Part shown: positions 56,282-64,000 of the stretch, one piece after another
How the letters are laid out: the number at the start of each line of letters is the position of its first letter
How positions within the stretch are numbered: the first letter of the stretch is position 1
Origin: Strongylocentrotus droebachiensis
Lineage: Eukaryota > Echinodermata > Echinoidea > Camarodonta > Strongylocentrotidae
NCBI GenBank assembly: GCA_035222895.1
Contig: JAVYIG010007893.1
Span: forward strand, 1 to 64,000
Length of the DNA stretch: 64,000 nucleotides
Direction of reading: 5' to 3'
The notes under the pieces: model-generated
What the model was told of the DNA's origin: nothing
What the model saw: only the letters and a program-made list of their open reading frames with translations
Databases searched by the model: none
Translations under genes and position numbers: made by a program

Positions 56282-56878
56282 TACCGTATTTGCCGGCGTA
56301 AAGGCCGCAGTATTTTTGGAAGAGAAAATATCAAAAAGTCGGGGTGCGGCCTTTGCGGCAAAAGAGTAAAAAAAAAAAAAAAATTGAAGTCAAAACCATG
56401 AAAGACAGCACGAGTTTGTACATATGGGACAACAATGAAAGGTGATGGACATTTCTAGAATAACACATGTCTTACCGACAATTATGTGTTATATTTTTTA
56501 AATGAAGGGCTAAGTTTTGTCGATCTCGTAAATAAAATTCATAACTTACCAACCAAACTCTACTGGTAGATCTAGATTTAAGTTTTCGCCATAGGTAAAG
56601 CAACCTCAATCCAGTCTCAGCTCTCGCGAGCAAAGCTATGGTGCAATACACAATATGCAAGAGAAAGGCGCAATACACAAGAGAAAGCTGCAAGGGAAAG
56701 CATCAGAGTCGGGATAGCCGAGCGGTCTAAGGCGGTGGTTTCTGGTCCCAATCTACATGTACATTTGTACGCAAGAGTTCGAATCCCGTCTTCGACAATT
56801 TTTTTTTTTTTTTTTAAATGTCAAAATCGGGGGTGCTGCCTATGCGGCGCTGAGTCCTTATCGCTGGCAAATATGGTA
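56282..56878 (+). mobile_element. Inverted-repeat element carrying a tRNA-Leu-like sequence, copy 2 (597 bp)
   Basis: The left end TACCGTATTTGCCGGCG and right end CGCTGGCAAATATGGTA are matching inverted repeats. Compared with 52852-53458, the ends and interior correspond in reverse complement, including GGAAGAGAAAATATCAAAAA and the CACCCCCGATTTTGAC block. The tRNA-like segment sits at the equivalent internal position in both copies. Confidence 0.75.
56709..56799 (+). pseudogene. tRNA-Leu-like sequence, probably a pseudogene
   Basis: GTCGGGATAGCCGAGCGGTC then TAAGGCGGTGG matches the acceptor and D-arm of eukaryotic tRNA-Leu. GAGTTCGAATCCCG is a good B-box and TTCGACA a partly complementary 3' acceptor strand. 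Length is about 91 bases with a long variable arm. The position aligning with the tRNA-Leu CAG anticodon reads CTG, and anticodon and T stems have mismatches, so decoding function is doubtful. Internal pol III promoter boxes are nearly intact, and a T-run follows directly. Confidence 0.6.
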
Positions 56879-58200
56879 CTTAATGCTTAATGAACCGATC
56901 TGATATACAACATATTATACTATTGTACTTCAATGGGAGATTCAAGTCAACTGTGTATTAATTAATGGAACCTTTTGCCTATGTGAGATTTTTGAATTTG
57001 CATAGACAGTGCAAATTGTAGCGAAAAAACCTCCCACTCGTTATCAGTTATGACATCATTGTGATGCTTACAAAGTATTGTGGTTCAGGAATTATTTATC
57101 TCTCTGAATTTTAAAAAGCCTTTTGTGCAGATTGATTGCTGGCACTTATTTTGAGCTTGTAATCAAATATAAATTTGAATGCTAATGCGAAGTGCCTGCT
57201 ATCGTGATGTCGAAGTACATGTACGTCATATATTCAAGACAAACAAGAGTGTGAAAGCTCTCCCTGGCTTATCCTTGGAATTGAATGAGTCTGTGGGTGG
57301 TAGACTAAGCCCTGAAAAGATGATAGTTATAAATAATCTGCCTCCTCCAGGTTCACTGTGATTCAGTTGTATTGAGAGCAAGGACAACCCACACAGATTC
57401 ATCAAAAGCAACAAAAAATAAGAAGAAAAAAAGGAAAAAAAGAAGACGATTGTTTATATGAAGCAGTCTAGGGCTTCAAAGCATGACGTAGGCAAATTAC
57501 ATTAGCCCTTTAAAACTCTAGTTCAAAGCCATTTGAAGTGGAAGTGGATGTTAGCAAGAAATGAAATTATTTTTATTATTGTATTTTTGAAATACTCCAC
57601 TTCTCGAAATGAGGGCTTTACGATTGTCGACTTGGTGAACCTCAACATGATGATGATCTGCGCATGTGCCACATTTGTCTATCTTGTCCAGTGTCTACTA
57701 CCAAAATCGAGAACGTGTCCATCTTGGTTTTGATGGTCACCTCAATCTAGAATGCCATTATCTACAGCGATATTACATACCTAGCTAGCTGTACTGGTAC
57801 GTGATTTGAGCACTTTCAAAGTGCCTCGCAACGGGAAAATATGCATATGCATGAAGAATACATCACATGATGTCATCAAGGGGTGTAAACTACCAGAGGG
57901 AACATACACTCTGGACATGAAGTTTGTGAACAGCATACTTGTTGACGCAATCGGAAAGGCTTTAATATTGACTGGTATTCATGAAAGTGTACATGGCCAA
58001 GCCTTAACTCTGGTGTAAATCTATCTAAATTTAAAAGTGGATATGCATTGTAGTCACCCTATTGATTTGTGGAGCATGAGTATTATCATCCCCTTCATCC
58101 CTTCGTAAATTTATATAATTATGATATTAAATGAATGAAACTTTAAACGTTATCTTGAAATCAACAACTACATTTAATTTAATTTCTTAACAAAGTAGAG
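56879..58200. other. Non-coding region
   Basis: AT-rich. Short frames at 57179-57361 and 57806-58018 have no recognisable domain or splice context. Confidence 0.3.
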
Positions 58201-58640
58201 GTGTCTAAGACCCCTGTTACACATGCATCGGCTTTTAAAGCCGGCCCGAAGGCTGCCTCACGCCTGCAATTTGAAACAGCCTCGAAACCATCAAACCCCT
58301 GTTTGTTACACATATCTCGGGCCGCAATTTTGCGTTTACACATAGGCCGGCCTCACCTCGCCTTTTTACGAGCTGACGTTGGGGTACACTTCAGATGGCA
58401 AAGTGGCCCGATTTAATGTTGATATAATGATGACGGGTCACGTCACTTCTGCTTATAAGCCGGTGCCGAGTCCACTTTGGTGTTACACCTACTGATTGCG
58501 GGACTGAGTCTGGACTCAGGCCGGCTTCAAACCACATCCAGAGGTGGACTGGATGGAGGCGGCCTCAGTCCGGCCTCAGTTCAGCTTTTCAAAAAAGTTG
58601 GTTTTACACATACGTTGAGCGGCCTCAGTCCACTTTGCAT
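58201..58640. repeat. GC-rich repeat-like block with recurring TTACACAT and GGCCTCAGTCC motifs
   Basis: GTTACACAT, TTTACACATA, TGTTACAC and GCCGGCCTC/GGCCTCAGTCC recur several times over 440 bases just ahead of the zinc-finger exon, with much higher GC than the flanks. It resembles a decayed repetitive element. No bounded ends or target duplication found. Confidence 0.4.
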
Positions 58641-58722
58641 TGTCAAGAAAAGATCACCACAATAAACTGGTATCCATTTCTTTGCACTATTCTTACATTC
58701 TTCTTATCTATTTTTTTTCTAG

Positions 58723-61700
58723 GAAAAGGAACTTTGTGAACTCCAGTGTTAAAACGTCCCCAACCCCCAACCATGCCAGACGGCTGAGAGCTCCAAGCGT
58801 AGAAACCCCCAGGATGACGGAACCCAGGGAAGGAGGGAGTCCGGCTGCTGACCCCTATGCAGAGGTCAGGGTCATCGACTCCCAGCTGCAGCACTTCAGA
58901 AATTATTTTGATGTCATCCAGGTACAGTCATGTGACTTGATTGCGATTTGCTATAGAAGATCACTGTGTTATGGAAATAAATGATTATTATTGTTACTAT
59001 TTATTTGGCAAAGACTAAAACAAGGAGCAGTGAATATAAAACAATAGTGAGATTTGAAGTGAAGCATGTCTATGAAGGTACTATTGTTTAAGTTTTACAT
59101 AGGATATCAATTAATGATGAAACAGTATTCATGAGTTAATGATAATATGTAAAAAATACCAAGATAGATACTTGTAAGAATGAAAAATGTATCGGGAATC
59201 AATTGCTCCATGCATCTATCTTATTAAAATTGCATTGTACATGTATGCTTTGATTGATCTTGCTGCAGGTCTACAAGTGCCGCATCTGCTCCTTCTGCAG
59301 TCCCCTTGAGCATGTGATAGCCAGTCACATGTCGGAGGTCCACTTCCCACGCCGATGCTTCCTCTGCAAACAGTGCCTCTTCGTCTTTGAGGACCGCGCC
59401 CAGCTCAACAGCCACCTCGACTCCGCCCACGGGACGCGCAGCATCGCAGTCTGCTTCGGAGAGTCCGGACCCTTCGTCAACTCCCCACCGACCTGGCACG
59501 CGGGCGTCGGACGGTCGTCTGAGGATGATGAGCAGCTTTCGAGACAGAGCACGGAAGAACAGCCGGAGAGTGAGCCTAATAATGGAAGAGTGACGTCAAG
59601 CACTGGGAACCTGGCAAATCTACCGGATGAGGTGCAAATGGTAGGCAGATATTTCTTAAAACCCCACTGCACTACTTACAGCTACTTGCACCCTCTATAT
59701 AGCAAACAATGTCTAATCGGTGACCATTGGTCCCCCATGATCCTCTTTTTCTTATGTTAAGTGAGAGCTGATTAGATGAGATAACCACCTGTCAGTGACC
59801 TTGCAGGGTGATCTAATCCCTCCTGTAAACTAGTACAGATGGGCTTTAAGGGGTCTATGAAAATTTTGTTCGAACAGACCGGTTTACTTACATATTCAAA
59901 TTGTATGTATACTTCTTAAACAAAGGTTGTTCTTGACAATCTAAAACTTGCCAGAGGCTTGCCCTACATAGCAACAAGTAATGTATGCAGACTGGATTCC
60001 AAGTATTGTTTTTTCATTCATTAATAAGGAGTTAATGGAATAACTGGAACCAACTCTACATTTGGTCATTACACTTTTCATCTGAACAATGCCTTTTTCT
60101 TCAAAGGTATTAGAAGAAGAAAATATATAAAAAATGTGATGTGAATTAAAGAGTTTGTTAAGGTATATGATTTGTAAAGGAATTCACAAGGTATTTTCTT
60201 TTGTCTTATAGGAACGTGGCAAGAGTGTTTCATCACTCAGTGTTCCTACAGAAGGAGAGTTCTTGAGGGGTACACCTTCAGCAGGTGAGGGCAGACAAGA
60301 ACAAGTCCTGTCCAGAGGTAGTTCCTGCAATCCATCCACCACAGACCAGGATCTGTCTGCAGGTTCAGAACCAGTCCAAACACCAGTGGTCCAGCGAGAC
60401 AGAGTGGAACAGATCTCAAGACAAGCTTCGGAAGAATCTCCAGACCGACCTATGGTCGAGACTCCAAGATTGAGCGAAAGCATCAAGGAGAGTTATATCA
60501 AGACGGAGCCAGTCAGTCCTGTAAGGATCATGTGTCCGAAAAGGAGGCGCCTGTTACAGGCCTCCTACTCTGGAGAGTCGATTGACATTGATGTGGAAGG
60601 AAAGAACAGTGGTGAGAATCAGTCTCAAAAGTCCCAGTCAGCTGAGCCTCATGGCAACCCTGTTGCATGTCATCAGGACACAAATCTTGCTTCTAGTCCA
60701 GGCAGCAGGAGATCTTCAATATCAGGTGGGAGAGGTGGTGGATCTGGGCGCCGGCCAGAGTCTGTCCTGCGTGGCCTTCTCAGGCGACAAGATACGATTG
60801 AGGATATTGATATAGAAGTCTCACCAAACCCTCCAAGCGATACGTCACTGCCCTCAAGTGGTTTTAATATGCCTCGTTCAATGAGCCTGACAGATCGGAC
60901 CACGCCATGTATACCCAGTACACTGCCTCGCCAAAGTTCTGAGCCTATCGCAAAACCAACAGAACAGCTCGACAAGTCCCCTGAAGCGAAAACTTCAGAG
61001 GAGAGTAGCCCTGGATCCGAAGAGAGACAGGGAACAGAGTCGGGCTCTAAGAATATGCTACGTGAGCTCGTCAGTAGAGCTGTAGCAGAAAGAAGACCTG
61101 ACGGAGTACAGCGGAGAGGTTCGGAGGGTATTATTTTTAGAAAGACTGGAAGCATTGATGAGACTTCTACTGGACAGCCAGCTCCCCGCAGCCACAGGCA
61201 ACGTAGCTACAGCTTGACAGAGGGTGATGCCAGGCTACCACCAAATGGACTCACCCCAGACTTTCAAGTAAATCAGCAGGCGGAAGCTAACCGTGAGAAG
61301 GAGCAACCTCATGTACCTATGAATTACCCGGCACATGAGCATAACCCTCCTCGTATGGCTTACTACCCAAGGTATTCTGGTCTTGTTCATCAGCCTTTTG
61401 CAGTTGACAATGACCCAAGAAAAATGTGGCGCAGTTTACCTACATATTCTTCACAAGCTAGTGTTCAGAGCGAGCCTTCTGTTCCATCAGTGCCAAGCTC
61501 TGATCAAACAAAAGGAGTTCTGCCAACTCAGATGTCAGAGGACTCATTTCTTTACAATTGCCTTAGGCAGCCAGGGAATGTTGGTCCAAGACGAAAGCGC
61601 AGTCCGGCTGCATTGAGTAGCCAGCACTCATCAGATGCAGCTACTCCAAATTGGACAGGCCACAATCAGTTTAATGAGGCAGGTAGAGTACCACCCATGA

Positions 61701-62458
61701 TGGGCTATCAAGGAGCTTGGCCACACTATCATAGAGGGATGCACCACCATCATATGCTGATGAGACAAAATGCTGATGACAAATCTACTTCCCCTAGCAT
61801 TTCGTCTAGTACACCTCATAGACTAGGCCTAAAGCCAGACCATCCTATGTATTCCAGTCTGGAAAGATCTTTGTCCCAGCATGGAAGTGGAGAAATGCGC
61901 AGTTTTGACAGGAGGAGGCCGCCGATGTTGGAACATGGTGGCAGCAGTGAATCCAGTCAGGAACTTGTCCAGGTGGAAGACATCACTCGTCAGGTTCATC
62001 GTGCCATAAGTGGCACAGCTGGACTCTATTCCACAGAAAGAGCAGCTGTAGGCTGGAGTGACCAGTCCTCTGGCAATAACACTTCCCTTGAAGAACAGAG
62101 CTCCAAGGACTTGGACAAGAAGCGTAGCAGGAAGTCCACCTTCAATATTTACAGAGAGATTCCAGAGAGAAAGCGCAAGCTAGACCGCGATGAAGAGGAG
62201 CGCATCAAGAGTAGTTACAATCCAGATGGCAGCTTTGATTACTTTTCGCTGACAGGATGGAAAGCGTACAAGTGTGAGTTGTGCAAGAAGCGGCGATTCA
62301 AGACAGCTTCTGAGCTGGAGGAGCACAGGCGTCGTAAGCATTCCCTTCAGCACGCCCATGTAGGTAACGCATCATCATCGTCTTCATCGGGAGTTGGAGC
62401 ATCCTTGGACGACGGCTCAAGCAGTCCTCAGCTGACAACCCAGCTGTCCAACGGATGA
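58723..62458 (+). CDS. Three-finger C2H2 zinc-finger protein, 3' exons (about 908 aa or longer)
   Basis: Exons are 58723-58921, 59269-59640 and 60212-62458, joined in phase 0 after the first. The first follows a TTTTTTTTCTAG acceptor and is open from its start, so coding may continue upstream. The first internal in-frame ATG (58814, MTEPREGG) would give 908 aa. Exon 2 encodes two tandem fingers: CRIC-x12-H-x4-H (CRICSFCSPLEHVIASHMSE) and CKQC-x12-H-x4-H (CKQCLFVFEDRAQLNSHLDS). The last exon is Ser/Pro/Arg-rich and probably disordered. It contains IKTEP, a psi-KxE SUMO-type site, a His cluster (HRGMHHHHM) and a C-terminal finger CELC-x13-H-x4-H, and ends QLTTQLSNG. A nuclear regulatory role is inferred. 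I do not recognise the orthologue. Frames on the other strand are shadows. Confidence 0.85.
59660..59845 (+). mobile_element. TTAA-flanked MITE, copy 5 (zinc-finger gene intron)
   Basis: Full-length member with TTAA at both ends, starting about 20 bases after the donor of the 59269-59640 exon. The preceding exon's frame runs on into this element, which explains its apparent C-terminal extension. Confidence 0.8.
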
Positions 62459-64000
62459 AGAGCAACATGCAGTCTTACCAAGCGGTTGTTATATCAAGGT
62501 GATTTGTTGTTTGGATGCCTGTGCAGAAAGGTAGGCTTTCTACACTTTGATGTCTGCACCAAGATGAAAGCAAAAAGTTTGCTGAGATTTGTATCGATTG
62601 GTGGTTTGAGAGAAAGGTTGGGAGTGTTGGAATAGGACCATTGGTTTATGAGTTGCTTACTTCCATAGTGAGAAGATTGCAGGACTAGGCTTCTTAAGAA
62701 AGCATGTGTATGATAAGACCAAGCTTGATGTTTGAACCAAATTTAGTATGTCATGTGTGCCAAGGATGAATTTTTAATTTTTAATCTTTATTCATTATAT
62801 ATTAAACTTGACGGTAGATGAGTCCTGTTAATTATCAGTTTATAAACTAGATGGTAGTTTTATTGGTGTTTTGTCCCCGTGATCTACTTCATCTAAATCA
62901 CACAAGGTGCAATGATCATTATTAATGTTTGAAGCAAATTTATGTTCTGTGCAATGCCAGTATGGTCCAGTGCATACACTATAAATATGATATTATTCTA
63001 CAGCTTAATTCATTCTGATATGTTCATCATACAATCATGTAGCGGTAGCGTACACATGTCCACTTTTTGCACAAATGTACATCTAAATGTTCCTAGATTA
63101 GAGTTTAGCTGGCACTTGGTCTCCATGTCGTTATCTGGTATCATTTTTGGTGATATTGTTGTTCACAAAATAGAAACAGTGTACGATAGAAAGCAATCGT
63201 CCTTGTTTAGTCCACGGTATGTAGAATAATCAGTTTTTGTTGTATTAAAGTAAGAGTGTGCCTGATAAGATGCTTTTGTAAAGAGAGCATTAGAAATTTG
63301 CAGCTGATAGGGTTGAACCAAGATATATATTTTTATGATATACTGAAGAAGTTTTCTTTAGGGATGGGTGCCCAACTAAGGTTCATATTTGTTTTGTCCA
63401 ACGTCCGTCTTTTCGTTGTTTTTCAGTCGGCAGCTAGATTACTGTATCCATTAAAAAGGCATTGTCCACTCTATCGAAAAGCGGCGTTTACAATGAATAA
63501 TAATTTTTGTTGTGATGCAGGTAAATTTCTGAAAGTTTCAAACTTTCTACTTTTTCTGGAACATATTAAAATCAATAATCACGTTCCAGTGATGGGGTCG
63601 TAGAGTATGTGATTGGTTGAAATTGGTTCACATTAATGCTGCTGGAAATTATGATCATGCTGCAAATTGTGTTTGCTGTAGTCCATGAATAGTTTGGATC
63701 ATGCTGTGTATTAATCGCTGTTCTTCGCTGACCATCTTAATGTTTAATGTAGAACAACGTTCTCATGAGACTTGTACGATGTAGTCGTCTTTCACGTCCG
63801 ATATTTTGTGTTATATAGCTCGTCGTAAAAGGGCCATTTATAGGCCTGTGGTTTTCTTGTGAGGAAAGAAAGACAAATCATTGATTTTTGGCTTATGATA
63901 TTCAGAAAGCTTCTACAATTACAAATCTGAAGTATTTAAACTTTGAGCTGCATTATAAGGAACATTTTACTTCTTTGCAATCAAGACTGTGTATAAATGT
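62459..64000 (+). other. 3' UTR and flank of the zinc-finger gene
   Basis: No coding sequence after the TGA. ATTAAA near 62801 could act as a poly(A) signal. The rest is AT-rich, with short frames that show no domain features. Confidence 0.35.

Noticed and set aside
58773-58787. Alternative start ATGCCAGACGGCTGA in the first zinc-finger exon
   Set aside because: It is out of frame with the protein and stops after four codons. It could only be a tiny upstream ORF.

Overview
The window is eukaryotic. It has interrupted genes with GT-AG introns, two introns that look minor-spliceosome (U12) type, AT-rich non-coding DNA, many microsatellites and homopolymer runs, and a dense set of small non-autonomous DNA transposons. 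Protein-level matches (VAC14 very close to the vertebrate protein, an astacin-type metalloprotease, long disordered C2H2 zinc-finger proteins) suggest a marine invertebrate, probably a deuterostome and perhaps a sea urchin or relative. That placement is inference from family resemblance and genome texture.

Layout. (1) 1-4.9 kb, minus strand: the 5' part of an astacin-family metalloprotease gene running off the left edge. It has a TATA-box promoter, a signal-peptide exon, a candidate propeptide exon containing an in-frame stop, and an exon holding the aspartate-switch-like motif and the start of the protease domain. (2) 6.6-20.2 kb, plus strand: a complete 17-exon VAC14 gene, scaffold of the PIKfyve/FIG4 lipid kinase-phosphatase complex. 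Its joined reading frame is 782 codons, with an AT-AC U12-type intron and a GT-AG U12-type intron. Its introns hold a foldback element, a 102-bp palindromic element, three copies of a TTAA-flanked element and minisatellites. (3) 20.2-31.2 kb: non-coding DNA between VAC14 and a convergent gene, with a 996-bp TA-flanked inverted-repeat element, a 529-bp TTAA-flanked element and a miRNA-like hairpin. (4) 31.2-35.9 kb, minus strand: one uninterrupted 1580-codon reading frame for a Ser/Asn/Pro-rich protein with C-terminal zinc-finger motifs. (5) 37.2-44.7 kb: a transposon graveyard with nested terminal inverted repeats, a hAT-like element with a perfect 8-bp target-site duplication that carries satellite arrays, a second array of the same satellite in opposite orientation, an element carrying a captured and frameshifted zinc-finger fragment, and a Harbinger-like element. 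(6) 44.7-58.7 kb: mostly non-coding, with a 543-bp hAT-like element, the 3' end of a non-LTR retrotransposon, a GGGGGCT-rich region and two ~600-bp elements that both carry a degenerate leucine-tRNA-like sequence. (7) 58.7-62.5 kb, plus strand: the 3' exons of a second C2H2 zinc-finger gene, then its 3' flank to the window end.

The genes do not form a functional set: a secreted protease, an endolysosomal lipid-signalling scaffold and two probable nuclear zinc-finger proteins. The most unusual signals are the paired U12-type introns in VAC14, the tRNA-carrying inverted-repeat family, the satellite-loaded hAT-like element beside an inverted array of the same satellite, the captured zinc finger, and the stop codon in the otherwise phase-consistent astacin gene.
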